Of a stretch of 64,000 nucleotides of DNA, positions 35,330-46,053 are shown piece by piece (the stretch's first letter is position 1; each line of letters starts with the position of its first letter). A program made the translations under genes and the position numbers. Source of the stretch: Gracilaria gracilis (Eukaryota; Rhodophyta; Florideophyceae; Gracilariales; Gracilariaceae); the NCBI GenBank assembly GCA_030374805.1, contig JARGSG010000191.1:682001-746000 (forward strand). The letters are read 5' to 3'. Under the pieces are notes generated by a model. The model searched no databases. It saw only the letters and a program-made list of their open reading frames with translations, and was not told the origin of the DNA.

Positions 35330-36450
35330 CAACAAATTACCATTATGCGTAGCCGAGCCAATGGATTTACCGGGAGCAAACAAGATAACCTGCGAAAGGG
35401 ACCTTTGAGAGCTTGCACACCCTACTCTGCTGTCTGGCATCTCGACGGGTATATCTTTTGTAAGATCATATCTATAGCGTCCTCCTCAATAGAAAGTGGT
35501 ATATATCGCTCATTTGCCTTCCGTGCCCGCACGAGTTTGTTGCCCGTCGCCGTAAAGCTGGGAGCAAACGCATTGTCTCCGAGGACTCTAAATGTGTGAG
35601 GCGTCATTTTTTCAGATACTCTGGGCCAGTACAATCCAGATATGGCGGCCAAGCCGTGAGTCATGACACGAACCCGGGTACTTCACCGCTGCATGAACCA
35701 GTTCTCCTCCAAAGTTCCACACGAAAAGGTTAACAATCTCTACGGAACCAGTCAAACCGTTTAGAATGCGCGTTCTATCCGGCTTTCCTGCGGAGCGGAG
35801 TATTTTATACGAGCTCCATATGTAACAGCAAACACGTCTTCTTAGTACTGTGCAGTTTGTGGTCTTGCTTGAGCAAGTAACGACGCAGAGAATTGAATTT
35901 CAGAAAAGATTGGCCATTACATTCTCGTTCCGGGTATTTTATTCGACGTTACGATGTCTTAGAGTACAGATAGTGCGAAATCAAGCCATGTAATAACTGA
36001 GGAGAAAACAAATCCAAAAATTGGACACATGGTATACATGGTATCTTCGCTACAAACGTACCAAAGCGCTAGTTCAAGTGTATCAACTGTACGGAGATGC
36101 GGCTTCCGTCCCCTTCTAGAGTTTTGGTTTGCGTATGGAGACCGCATTGGCTGCATATTTGACACTTTCTGAAAATTTGGGAGGAGTATAGAGGTTAGCT
36201 GTGGTTTAGTGATATTCAACGCCGTTACAAAGTCATTTTGACCACCACAGGAGAGCAATTGGTACCAGGGAGTCGAACAGTTTGCGAGGATTGGTCTAAT
36301 AAGTGCTTGTTTGTGATATTGTCTCTTCTTTGATATGCGTCGGCGTGACGGCGGAGACTGGAAGAAAAACAGGACGGAAATGAACATGAAGTTGACCGTG
36401 CACTGGCAGAGCAAGAGCCATATTTGGAGAAGACGCATGTTCCTCATCAC
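35330..36450 (-). pseudogene. DDE_Tnp_4 / Harbinger-like transposase relic
   Basis: The N-terminal piece (36450-35959) has TPWYQLLSCGGQNDFVTALN, then SPYANQNSRRGRKPHLRTVD and LELALWYVCSEDTMYTMCPI. The middle (35950-35665) is badly decayed but retains a YPGSCHDSRLG-like block. The C-terminal piece (35664-35422) has SGLYWPRVSEKMTPHTFRVL, GDNAFAPSF and IDMILQKIYPSRCQTAE, then TAG where Trp is expected, then GVQALKGPFRRL. It forms a convergent pair with the SANT-like gene at 34502. Several stops and frame changes make it inactive. Confidence 0.7.
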
Positions 36451-37070
36451 GGTGTTCTTTCATTTTTCGTTACAGAACAAAGTTGGTAGTACGGACGTTA
36501 GTAGAGTTGTATGTAAATAAGGAGCGTTAAGAGTACCAAACTTACTTTCAAGTTACGTCTGTTACTATGGATCGGGGTTGCCGATCCCGCTCCAGAATGA
36601 CAATCTTCGGCAACTTGAAATTCGGTTTGGCGCCTTCCTATTCGCCACCGTTTGTCATTATCTCACTATAGCTTTTCCTGGATGACCCCACTGTAATGTC
36701 TGACACACTCAACGCACAAACAGCTCGTCGCCGGACACCCAAGCCGCGCATGCACCGACGCTCCAGCCGCGCATCCTCGCGCGCCACGTGTACAAAAGTG
36801 TGAGCAGCTCCACCGATACCGTTCCCATCTTATTTCTGGCAAGGCTGGACAGCGACTGCGAACGTTCGACTGCGAACGTTCGTTTGCCGTTGATGCGCTC
36901 CAATAGGCGTCCTTTACGAAATATTGTTTCTACTACGTAGTTGTGCAAACTAACGGAGTCTCGTTTTGTTCCCGCTGTTATATAGTTCTCGCTGTTATGT
37001 AGTTTTGCGACCCCACGGGATCTGGCTGTATACGTCGTCGTCGTCTCTTCGAAAACATTGAAACAATGGC
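36451..37070. other. No gene; twin palindromes
   Basis: No convincing gene. Two copies of the palindrome CGAACGTTCG at 36859-36868 and 36873-36882 have a 14-base period. They could be a dimeric protein-binding site at the end of a transposon. Flanking frames of 80 residues or fewer have no domain. Confidence 0.4.
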
Positions 37071-37714
37071 TTGCATGATCGTTTATTGCTGCAGTTCACA
37101 GAATCGAGGGCCACCACCACCAGTTTCGTAAAAGAAGCCGAGCTTGCAGGTGCGGTAATACGCACGAGCAACTGCTGTGCCGAGCCACAGGCGGTGCTGT
37201 TGCGAGACGAGCTCCATTCTCTTCGAGCCCCATGGACAGGGCGGCGGCGCCGGATGCGGCACACAACTGCCGTCCCCGAAACTGCACACGTGCGCGCTGC
37301 CATTGCGAAGCCAAACGACGGCGCTCGCGCTGCCCAGCGAAACGAAAGAAGGGCTTTCGTCGAACGAGAAGTACAGCTGGGTCATGGCAAAAGTGGAACA
37401 CAAGAGGTTAGTTGAGACGTATTGAGATATGTCGAAGGCGGTATAATTCGAAACTTACCAAGGAGGTTGGTCAAGGTGTTTCCTTCTACCGAGAAACGTT
37501 TGAAGGCGAAGGAGCTTGAATCGGCAGAGAAAGAAGCGGAGCAGTAAAGTTCGAACAGAGATGATAGAAACTGACGAAACGAATCACTAGTATTGCACAA
37601 AATCCCGTTTACGTAACATTCTAACCAATAAAATTCAACCTTCAAGGACTTGAAAACCCTGCTTATGTCTCTCAACGCCGCTTTCCACAGACGCCGAGCA
37701 AGCCACACCATCAC
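37071..37714 (-). other. Possible small spliced gene behind the pogo transposase
   Basis: A minus-strand frame (37714-37462) of about 84 residues ends at CTTG|GTAAGT. About 57 bases on are CTAAC and CCCAG, so a short intron (about 37461-37384) is plausible. The second exon, down to 37083 or 37096, is open in two frames, one with SASAVVWLRNGSAHVCSFGD, so the joint frame is unclear. No known domain. The first frame begins at the transposase stop codon, so it may be only the 3' untranslated part of that transcript. Confidence 0.25.
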
Positions 37715-39474
37715 GCATCCTCAACATTTTTCAACTTCAAAGACGCAACGCGCGAAGCATGGCTCTCCTGAAAACGTTCCCTGGCCACCTGCGCTCGGGT
37801 TTTCAAAGAACGAATCGGTGCTTCCACTTCCCCATACAACTGACACCGTACCCGAGCACGATGCTCTTCAAACGCCGTGCGTGCGTTTCGCTTTCGGATC
37901 CGCTCTAGATCTTCTTTCTGCTTTGCCGCTTTCTCCTTCTCAACAGCAGCTGCGCTCTTTCGGGCTTGCTCATCCCTATGAAGGCGCAAAAGGGACAAAG
38001 CTGCCTCCGATGTTAACACTGCCCCGAACGTGGTGTCCAGAAATCCTTGACTTTGAACCCGTACGTTTCCAATAATCTCGTCTGCGCTTCTGGTACGAAA
38101 ACGGTCTAACATATCGATCATTTCCTCCACAGAAACAATTTCATTGGGGTTCTCAAGGCTCTTTGGGCGTGCTTGGGCAAACAGACGGTACTCATCTAAT
38201 GGCTGTATTCCTGTCTTCATGAAGCCTGCTTTGATATTGAAGGGTGTAAACGATGCTTCATATGCCTGCGTGATGATGCGACACACATCAAACTCGTTAA
38301 AAATATGATGAGAAGGAAGGCCCCGACTCGCTTTCTGACATAAATCACGAAAGCGCGCTTTGAATGGAGAGAATACGGCGACGTCTAGCGGCTGCGTCGT
38401 TCCGCTAGTGTGCGCTGGAAGGGCATAAGCGATGATTCCTGCCTCTCGAAATCGTTCAAGTACTGGTATGCCCATATGGGAGCGGTATCCGTCGTAGATC
38501 AAGAGCATCTTCCTCCCATTTTTACGAAGATCTTTAGTATCCTCGGCGAAAGCATCCGCCCATTCGTGAAAGATGGGATAATCTACAGCTGCCACATCTT
38601 TACGTGTGGTAACAAGACAGCCCCTCGGAAGAGTATCAGCAATTGTCTCTTCGTAAGATCGGAGAGGATCTGCACGTGTCTGGTAAGTTCTGATTCGGAG
38701 TCTGGTTCCTTGTAGGACTGCCAACGGTCTTGCTTTATCTCCGTTTGCATGCACTGCAGCTAGCAATGTGATCCTGTTCACGTTCTGAAATGTTGCGCCA
38801 CAGGTCAGCATCTTATGTGAACGCGTCGAATAAGCTTTGCGGCGGCTCCCTCCCTCTTTCCATGCAGATATACCTGTCTCGTCCACATTAACGATTCTTT
38901 TGGCGTCAATATTATGCTCTTTGATTATATGTTCGATTTGAGCGAAGTGCGTTACCAGAGTTTTGGCGTTTGTGGCTTTGAACCTTGTTGCATCTTCATT
39001 GCGCTGCGAGCGGAACAAGATACGATCACAATGACGGGCTTCGAATCCACGACAGAAACCGACGCCTAGACGATCATCAACAAAAGGCAGTGACTTACGC
39101 CTTGGGAACGGAAAGGTTTTCACCATCATCTCCACTACGTCTTTGAGATCCTCTCTGGTTAATGGTCTACCGTGCTCTGCGTAGTGACGAAGCACTTCAA
39201 TGACTTTATCTTCTTCCTCTGGTTTGAGCGCAGTTCTGGAACCTTTTGGGTAACGTTCATTGAAGCGATGCGTGTACTGGTAATAAAACGTAGAGGACGG
39301 GAGACCGACTTTGAATGCTGCCTTGCGTATGGAGCAACCCTTGCGAACCAGCCTGGCTGCTTTTAGAACTCGGGACAGTTTGGAGGAATCACGAGGTTTG
39401 AAGTTCCCGACGATGGGATTCTCAAAACGGTTGAAACCCAATCGGAGGTGTAGAGGTGGGCGAGGACGAGCCAT
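37711..39474 (-). CDS. pogo/Tigger-type transposase (Tc1/mariner superfamily), intact ORF
   Basis: A single 587-residue frame with ATG at 39474. The N-terminus has a helix-turn-helix of the psq/CENP-B kind (about 30-65; VRKGCSIRKAAFKVGLPSS). The DDE_1 endonuclease core follows: Asp198 in IVNVDETGI, Asp328 in LLIYDGYRSH and Asp364 in TTQPLDVAVF, a DD35D spacing. A long charged coiled coil (about 495-545; EKEKAAKQKEDLERIRKRN) and a basic C-terminus close it. Length is usual for autonomous pogo-like transposases. This is the only DNA transposase in the window without a stop or frameshift, so it may be active or domesticated; terminal repeats with TA duplications were not found by eye. Same strand as the NLR-like gene upstream. 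Confidence 0.9.
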   Translation of the reverse strand: MARPRPPLHLRLGFNRFENPIVGNFKPRDSSKLSRVLKAARLVRKGCSIRKAAFKVGLPSSTFYYQYTHRFNERYPKGSRTALKPEEEDKVIEVLRHYAEHGRPLTREDLKDVVEMMVKTFPFPRRKSLPFVDDRLGVGFCRGFEARHCDRILFRSQRNEDATRFKATNAKTLVTHFAQIEHIIKEHNIDAKRIVNVDETGISAWKEGGSRRKAYSTRSHKMLTCGATFQNVNRITLLAAVHANGDKARPLAVLQGTRLRIRTYQTRADPLRSYEETIADTLPRGCLVTTRKDVAAVDYPIFHEWADAFAEDTKDLRKNGRKMLLIYDGYRSHMGIPVLERFREAGIIAYALPAHTSGTTQPLDVAVFSPFKARFRDLCQKASRGLPSHHIFNEFDVCRIITQAYEASFTPFNIKAGFMKTGIQPLDEYRLFAQARPKSLENPNEIVSVEEMIDMLDRFRTRSADEIIGNVRVQSQGFLDTTFGAVLTSEAALSLLRLHRDEQARKSAAAVEKEKAAKQKEDLERIRKRNARTAFEEHRARVRCQLYGEVEAPIRSLKTRAQVARERFQESHASRVASLKLKNVEDA

Positions 39475-39869
39475 ATTGGCTGCTGATCTGTGGCTCAGAA
39501 GGTTGTCTGGTTCTACGGGAAGGTTGATTCTTTTATATTGAATGCGTTTGGCTCGAACGTGGAGAATGCGAGAGAAGGACCATGATGTGTGGTTGCGTTT
39601 GTCCGTTTGTTTCGTTGGATTGGGTTCTGTTTCGGTCTGTTTGCGCGAAGTGTATGGCTCTAATTAAGTTAAACGCATATCGATAGCATTTAGTGCTCTG
39701 CTTCGCTTTAGCTCCACAAGAAAGTTGGAGTTCAAAACAATCACAGAGAACGACAGTGCTTCGTCTTCGAGGTGCAACTAGTTAAAAGAAACCATCTTTT
39801 TGTCGTTTTGTTTCATATTTGACGCGCATGCGCACAAAACGGACTGTTCGAAACTTGAGGACACCTGAT
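39475..39869. other. Intergenic, no gene seen
   Basis: Lies between the pogo transposase start and the 3' end of the interrupted NLR-like gene, and probably contains the 3' untranslated region of the latter. Confidence 0.5.
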
Positions 39870-40002
39870 TCAATCAGGGATGACCCCGCTGTAGTGCGTT
39901 TGCACGTGCGCCGCCACGTCCCACACGCGCAGCATCTTGTCATTATACGACACCCTCGCCACGTGCGTGCCATCCGCCGACAGCGCCACGCACTCGACGT
40001 CC
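39870..40002 (-). pseudogene. 3' end of the interrupted TIR-NB-ARC-WD40 gene
   Basis: Read on the minus strand from the chromovirus target site, the frame gives a last WD40 blade (VECVALSADGTHVARVSYND, then MLRVWDVAAHVQTH) and ends SGVIPD with TGA at 39870-39872. It is in frame with the 5' part at 47030-50769 once the element and one copy of GTCTC are removed. The strong GC bias matches the last blades on the other side. Confidence 0.9.
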
Positions 40003-40007
40003 GTCTC

Positions 40008-40483
40008 TGTTATGGATTACAGGCAATGCCATAATGGCCGCCTCACGGCGCGCCATTGTGGCCCAGCTGCCAACATGGCGCGCAATGCGGCGGCCATTAT
40101 GGCAGCCCTGCACGCAATCCGGCGCGGAAAAGAGATGATTGCGCCGTAGCGCGGCGCTCTCATCTCTCTATAAAAGCGCCGCGCCGGACCGCGCAACCGT
40201 CTCCCTTCTCTCTGGCCCCACGCCTCGAACGGACAGAAGTGCCCCTTAGTGCCTTCTCCGCCAGCAAGGCTTCCTACATTATAATAAACAATACTTTATT
40301 AATGTTCTAAATTTGTGTTTTCTAAAAGTTTCGTAAAGTTCTGAAAGTTTACTAAAGTCTGAAAGTATACCAAGTTTGCAAAAGTTTGCATAAGTCTCAA
40401 AAGTAAGTCCAATTTATTGAAAGTAATAAAGTATTCTTTCAATAAAATTAAGTCCAAAGTTTGCTATTAAATCAATTATTACA
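40008..40483 (+). repeat. Chromovirus 5' LTR
   Basis: Starts TGTTATGGATTAC and ends AATTATTACA. The first 270 bases are GC-rich and CpG-rich and include the TATA box; the rest is AT-rich with AATAAA sites near 40280 and 40440 and repeated AAAGTTT-type words. It differs from the 3' LTR at three positions (a C/G near 40020, an A/G near 40130 and a G/C near 40336). Confidence 0.97.
40169..40175 (+). promoter_or_regulatory. LTR TATA box
   Basis: TATAAAA within CTCTCTATAAAAGCGCC; the same site lies at 46715-46721 in the 3' LTR. Confidence 0.7.
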
Positions 40484-40485
40484 AT

Positions 40486-40496
40486 TGGTAGCATCG
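40486..40496 (+). other. Primer-binding site
   Basis: TGGTAGCATCG two bases after the 5' LTR. TGGTAGC is complementary to the 3' end of initiator methionine tRNA (..GCTACCA), the usual primer of Ty3-type elements. Matching beyond seven bases depends on the host tRNA. Confidence 0.6.
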
Positions 40497-40609
40497 CTAC
40501 TATAATCGTTGCTAACGTTATAAATTCTATTTATTTATCTATATCTGTATGTTTTACATAACTACTTATATACTTATCTAAATATCTATTTTTCTATTTT
40601 TCTATTTAA

Positions 40610-41533
40610 GTGGTTAACTCTCCAAAGGTGTGCCACGTGGCCACGGAAGTGAAACCAAAGCAGGACCGTAAACGCTCCGCTTCTCCTAAGAAATTGGAAA
40701 TAGAAATTAAACCAAGTTGTCCTAATACTCCACCGAGACCGCCGTCACCTTCCCCGCCCCCCAAGAAAAAGTAAAAAACCGTCCAAACGGACAAATCTAC
40801 TGAGGTCGAGTCAGTGCACTCGTCCTCTAACAAGACGTCTAAATCAAAGGGCGGGGCTCCGAAGGGTGGTAGGCTTACGTTATTCGCCAAACGTGGTGAC
40901 GTAGTTGCGAAAAGCCCTACGTTTAGGACTAGTCTTCCGAGACCTATTCGCCGCAATAACCTTAACTCAAGGCCAGCCCCCTATCAACTTCCCGGGGACG
41001 ACGTCTATCGTCCAATCACTACGCGCCATTTGGGTGATGCTGATGGTGATAGGATTGAAGAGATTGTAACGCGAGTCAATCGCAACCGCATAAAAGGCCG
41101 TCACTTTGATAGGCAGGAGATCCGCACGGGACAGCGAGAGCATCGTGCACGTGATTTGTGTCGAGACTGTAAAATTCATAAGTCACCCACGGTCTCGTGG
41201 ACCGACCACAACGCTTCGTCCCAGCACCTGCGAGCAGCTGTAAACAACTCCGGGTTTGGAGCCGCACGCCACCAGGTCTTGCTGGATTACGGGGATAAGT
41301 TAAAAGTCCACTGTCCAGTGTGTAATCTCTGTTGTAAGGACGTGCTCTCGTGGGGTCATCATTACATGACCGAGGCCCACGTGGAGAGGGTCAAATTATT
41401 CCTTGAAGTTGCCAGCGCAGCAACCTTGCCAGGTGGACGTCCTTTCACGACTATTGCAAGGGCTCCGAAGGAAACCGTGGACTCTATTAGCCAGGTTACG
41501 AATCACCTGAGGACCAGGCGTGGTAATCATTAA
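40610..41533 (+). CDS. Additional 5' ORF of the chromovirus with two U1-like zinc fingers
   Basis: An open frame between the LTR and gag. The part from about 40610 has basic and Pro-rich sequence (RPPSPSPPPKKK), a TAA near 40771, and then a 239-residue frame with a basic N-terminus (SNKTSKSKGGAPKGGRLTLF). Two tandem C-x2-C-x12-H-x5/6-H fingers follow: CRDCKIHKSPTVSWTDH with SSQH (41164 on) and CPVCNLCCKDVLSWGHH with TEAH (41312 on). Spacing and the conserved Trp before His resemble U1/matrin-type fingers that bind RNA. No ATG in frame at the start, so the ORF is either spliced, started at a non-AUG codon or already damaged. An ORF in this place is unusual for Ty3/gypsy elements; a role in RNA binding or nuclear trafficking is inference. 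Confidence 0.55.
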
Positions 41534-41641
41534 GTTCATTGAATTATTGAGACATTGCTTGATTGATTATTGGTGATTGCTTCACTTGATAATTGCGTAA
41601 TAAATTCGATTGTTATATTGGGTTAATAATTGTTCCCTAAA

Positions 41642-42514
41642 ATGTCTAATCCAGGAACCCCCTCGTTTGAGCAAAGCGTGCAGGCAATCCAAGAGTTGCA
41701 AGTGCAGGTCACGCAATTGACTCAACAATTGAATAGTGCTAACCAAGCCTTTGTAAATTTATCCAACAAGACGCGATCAGACTCCATCCTCAAGATAGGA
41801 AAACCAGATAAGTTTACTGGCAAAGGAGTACGTAGTTGGATAACAAGTTTGGAGAACATCTTCGACAGTATGAGAGATGACCCTAATGATGAGCTGAAAA
41901 TCACGTACGCCATCAGTTATTTGGGGGGAGACGCTTTACAATGGTACGAACTGATTACTATTAGTGGTGATCACCCCCAGACCTTTGAAGTATTTAAAGA
42001 AAAACTGATGCAATATTTTGAACCAGTTAATAGGGAAATAAACGCCAGGAAAAAGCTTAGTGATCTAAAGCAAGAAGGGAGGCTAAGTACTGTTCGTTTA
42101 TATAATCAAGAGTTCACCAAATGGTTGCTACAAATCCCTACCATGTCGGATGCTGAACAAATATTCCACTATAGTCAAGGCCTGAGAACAAGAACTAGAA
42201 TTGAGGTTGAAAAATCAGAACCTCATAATATTCAAGAAGCTATGAAGATAGCTGACAGGCTTGACAATATATTTGCTAAGAATAATTGGGGAGCTAACCG
42301 CAATGTTGGCGGCTCCCGCAGCGCAAACCATGGGCCCACCCCTATGCAAATTGGGAATATTAATTCTCAACGAACAGCTCATGTATCAGGGGAAGAAAAG
42401 AAACGATGCTTAGAAGCCCGTCTTTGCTTCATATGTAAGAAGCAAGGTTGCGTAGCCAAAAACCATTATAATAATAATGGCCGAACTCCAAAAACTAGAC
42501 TCAGCGCTAATTAG
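41642..42514 (+). CDS. gag: Chromovirus Gag
   Basis: 290 residues from ATG 41642 (aaaATGtct). An N-terminal coiled coil (VQAIQELQVQVTQLTQQLNS), then the retrotransposon gag/capsid domain (about 45-215; FTGKGVRSWITSLENIF, LGGDALQWYELI, FEVFKEKLMQYFEP, LYNQEFTKWLLQIP), then a nucleocapsid-like tail. The zinc knuckle reads CFICKKQGCVAKNH, i.e. C-x2-C-x4-C-x4-H, with the last two ligands swapped against the usual CCHC. The stop at 42512 lies 35 bases inside the following pol frame. Gag forms the particle that packages element RNA. Confidence 0.92.
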   Translation: MSNPGTPSFEQSVQAIQELQVQVTQLTQQLNSANQAFVNLSNKTRSDSILKIGKPDKFTGKGVRSWITSLENIFDSMRDDPNDELKITYAISYLGGDALQWYELITISGDHPQTFEVFKEKLMQYFEPVNREINARKKLSDLKQEGRLSTVRLYNQEFTKWLLQIPTMSDAEQIFHYSQGLRTRTRIEVEKSEPHNIQEAMKIADRLDNIFAKNNWGANRNVGGSRSANHGPTPMQIGNINSQRTAHVSGEEKKRCLEARLCFICKKQGCVAKNHYNNNGRTPKTRLSAN

Positions 42515-45500
42515 CGAGCAATTAGCGCTACCGTGTAAGAGTATGAGTAAAAAAGTTAAAAAGAACAAAAAGTCAAATGTAGTCAAGCTATGTACCTTCT
42601 CACCATACCAAAGGAGAAGAAAGTCAAGGCGACAGTCAATGTTGCTATTCCATGGAAAAGTTAAGTCAAAGTCAGCACACCCATGTAATGTCCTAGTGGA
42701 CAGTGGCTGTGAAGAAATTATAATTTCGAAAGAGTTTTGCTAACAGAGTTAGCTTAGAAACTCTTAAGTCAGACCTTCAAGCAGAATTGTGGGATGGAAC
42801 TCTTGTCCCTATGGACATTAGTTCAAAACCTCTCTCTTTAACAATTGACAAGACAGAATTTTCTATCAAACCATATGTAGTGGACCTAACCTCTTATGAC
42901 GTAATCCTAGGCATGTCATGGTTAGTGAAAATAAATCCACTCATTGATTGGAAGAATCATAGAATGTTAATTCGTTCAGGAGATAAATTAGTCACTCTGG
43001 ACGCAGAGTCTAGTAATTATGGGACCTCATCCAGTCCGACATTCATTCTTACTAGTAAACAATTCAACAGGCTTGCAAGGAAAAGTAAGAAGATGATATA
43101 TCATATTGTGATGAAATCAAGTCAGGACGAAGTCAAAGAGTCCAAGTCAAAGTCATTAACTGATAATCAAGTCGATATACAGTTAAATAAGTTGTTAGAG
43201 GAATATAAAGATATATTTCCTAACGAGTTGCCCAAGAAGTTACCTCCTCATAGAGAAGTTGAAATGAGGATTGATTTAGGAGAAGGAGCCAAGCCAAAGA
43301 TGGGACCAATGTATAAATTGTCCCGAGACGAGCTCCAAGAAATGAAGAGACAGCTGAATGAGTTAATGTCTCATGGTTTTATAAGACCAAGTATAAGTCC
43401 TTGGGGAAGTCCTGTATTATTTATAGGAAAGAAAGATGGTGGTTTGAGAATGTGTGTAGATTATCGCGCACTCAATAAACAAAGCATAAAAAACCAAGTA
43501 CCACTTCCCAGGATTGATGAAGTCTGGGATCAAATCGGAGGATCTACCGTATTCTCGGTGATTGATTTGAGATCAGGATATCATCAAATAAGATTAAGAG
43601 AAGGCGATATTGAAAAGACTGCCTTCAGAACAAGGTACGGACAGTTTGAATACTTAGTTACTCCATTTGGATTGACAGGAGCACCTGGTTGTTTTCAAAC
43701 CTACATGAATATGCTGTTTAGAGAACACCTCGCTGAATTCATACTAGTTTACCTAGATGATATTCTAATATATAGTAAGACTCCTAAGGAACATTTGGAG
43801 CATTTAAGAAAAGCATTCGCAATTCTTAAACAGAACAAACTGTACGGAAAATTGTCTAAGTGTGAGTTTATGAAGTCCGAAATAGATTATTTAGGACATG
43901 TCATAACTGCTGACGGAATCAAAGTGAACCATAAGAAAACGGAGTCGATACAAAATTGGGAAACGCCCAAAAATGTCACTGACATCCAAAGCTTTCTAGG
44001 TTTGTGCAATTACTACAGGAGATTCGTAAAAGATTTTTCCAGAATCGCCGCACCTTTAACAGATCTTACCAAGAAGGCTAATCTCTTCAAATGGACTGCA
44101 ACAGAGCAAAGTGCTTTTGACAAACTAAAGCAAGCTCTTAGTAATACACCGGTCCTAAGATGTGCCGATCCTGACTTACCATTTGAGGTAACAGCCGACG
44201 CTTCTGCTACTGGAATTGGTGCAGTACTTACGCAAATCGACGGCAAAGACAGTAGACCAGTAGCTTATGCTTCACGAAAGTTATCAGCTACCGAACAAAG
44301 GTATTCTACTCATGAAAGAGAATTACTTGCTATTGTCTATGCGTTAGAGGAATGGAGATGTTATCTCCATGGCCCGAAGTTCACAATATATACGGATCAT
44401 AACCCGTTAAAATATTTAGAAACCCAGAGGAAGCTGTCAAGAAAACAATCAAGATGGGTTGAGTTTATGCAGCAGTTTAACTACGAGATAAAGTATATTA
44501 AAGGCAAGGCTAATAGAGTAGCGGATGCCTTATCAAGAAAGTACAAGGAAGTTCATCAGATGTCTTTCGATATAGTGAGAACCCTTTTCTCCGTAACTAC
44601 CGTGAAAATAACGAACGATTACTTGGAGAAATTGAATGAAAACTACAAGAAAGACGACTTCTTTAAAGAAGTATTAGAAGAAACAAAAGAACCGTTTCAA
44701 TTTAAAAATAGAAGGTTGTTCTTTGAAAACCGCTTATGTATTCCGAAGGGAGATCAAAGAGAGGAGCTACTTCATGATTATCATCGATCATTGTTGGGAG
44801 CCCACAGAGGCAAACAACGAACCATTTCCTTACTGAGAAGAGATTTCTTCTGGCCAGGTATGAACAAGGATATAAAGGAATATATTGAAAACTGTCACGA
44901 ATGTCAGAAGGCTAAAAGTCTAAATATTTCTATGGAAGGACAATTACGTCCTTTTCCACCCCCAAGTAAGAAGTGGGAAGTAATATCGATGGACTTTATC
45001 TTCGAACTTCCAAAGACCAAGAATGGAATGTCTTCTATTTTAGTAGTAGTGGACAAACTAACGAAACGAACACATTTCATCCCAATGAAACCTAAGGTGA
45101 ATGCCAAAGACACTGCAGAAGTTTTCTATAAAGAAATTTACAAGAATCATGGGTTACCTCGAAAGATCATATCTGATCGAGATACCCGATTTACCGGAAA
45201 TTTCTGGAGTGAACTTATGAGCATTCTCAAGATAAAAATGAACTTGTCTACTGCATTCCATCCACAGACAGATGGACAGTCCGAAAGAGCTTTTCGTACT
45301 CTAGAGGAAATGTTACGATGCTTTATTAGTTATAGTCAAACAGATTGGGATTTCTATCTACCCGGTCTTGAGTTTGCTTACAATAATTATATTAATGAAG
45401 CTACGAAACAAACTCCTTTCTTCTTGGAGTATGGAATCCACCCTGTCACCATATCCGACTTCCTACGTCAAGATGAAGTCAACGTAAGTAATGATGCTAC

Positions 45501-46053
45501 GGAAAAATTTCTGGAAAATATTTCCTACGCCACCGAAATTGCCCAAGAAGCAATTAACACGGCAAATAGTCGTATGATTGAACAGTCTAGCGGAAAAAAG
45601 GAACAAGTGTTTCAGAAAGGGGATAAAGTTATGTTGTCTACGAAGAATCTGAATCTTAAGAACGGGAGATCGAGGAAACTATCTCCAAAGTACCTGGGCC
45701 CCTTCACAGTTGAAGAAGTGGTGGCTCAGGGTAAAGCCTGTAAACTGAAGCTTCCTGAAAAGCTGCGGAATGTCCACCACACATTCCATGTTTCCCTATT
45801 GAAACCGTACCATGAAAGGAACTACCCAATTGCTGGCAGGAAGAAACCGGATCGAGCAGAGGAAATCGTGAGAGTCGAGGAGGATAAGATCGACAACATC
45901 TTGTCTCATCGAATTAAGGAAAGGCGTTTACAATATCTAGTTCACTATAAAGGAACTGATAACACGGAAAACCGATGGGTCGACACCCAAACACTCATCG
46001 CTGCCTCAACTCTTTCGTTGATCGATGCGTACACGGAAAACCATGTCGTCTAA
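42477..46053 (+). CDS. pol: Chromovirus Pol: protease, RT, RNase H, integrase, chromodomain; one frameshift
   Basis: Pol opens at ATG 42477, overlapping gag in another frame. The protease motif VLVDSGCEEIIISKEF is followed near 42735 by a T run one base too long; the frame resumes (SKEF to ANRVSLETL) and stays open to 46053. In the 1088-residue part from 42787: second protease half (YDVILGMSWL, 38-47), RT with YLDD at 322-325 and PFGLTGAPGCFQ, RNase H with TADASATGIGAVL (about 469) and YTDHNPLKYL, integrase HHCC (664-706), catalytic Asp736, Asp797 and Glu833 (DD35E), and a C-terminal chromodomain (about 1015-1065; VEEDKIDNILSHRI, YLVHYKGTDNTENRWV). The chromodomain places it among chromoviruses, which target particular chromatin. 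Apart from the one-base indel it looks fully functional. Confidence 0.93.

Noticed and set aside
40056..40310. 84-residue frame present in both LTRs
   Set aside because: It lies across the LTR promoter and TATA box, has no domain, and is duplicated only because the LTR is.
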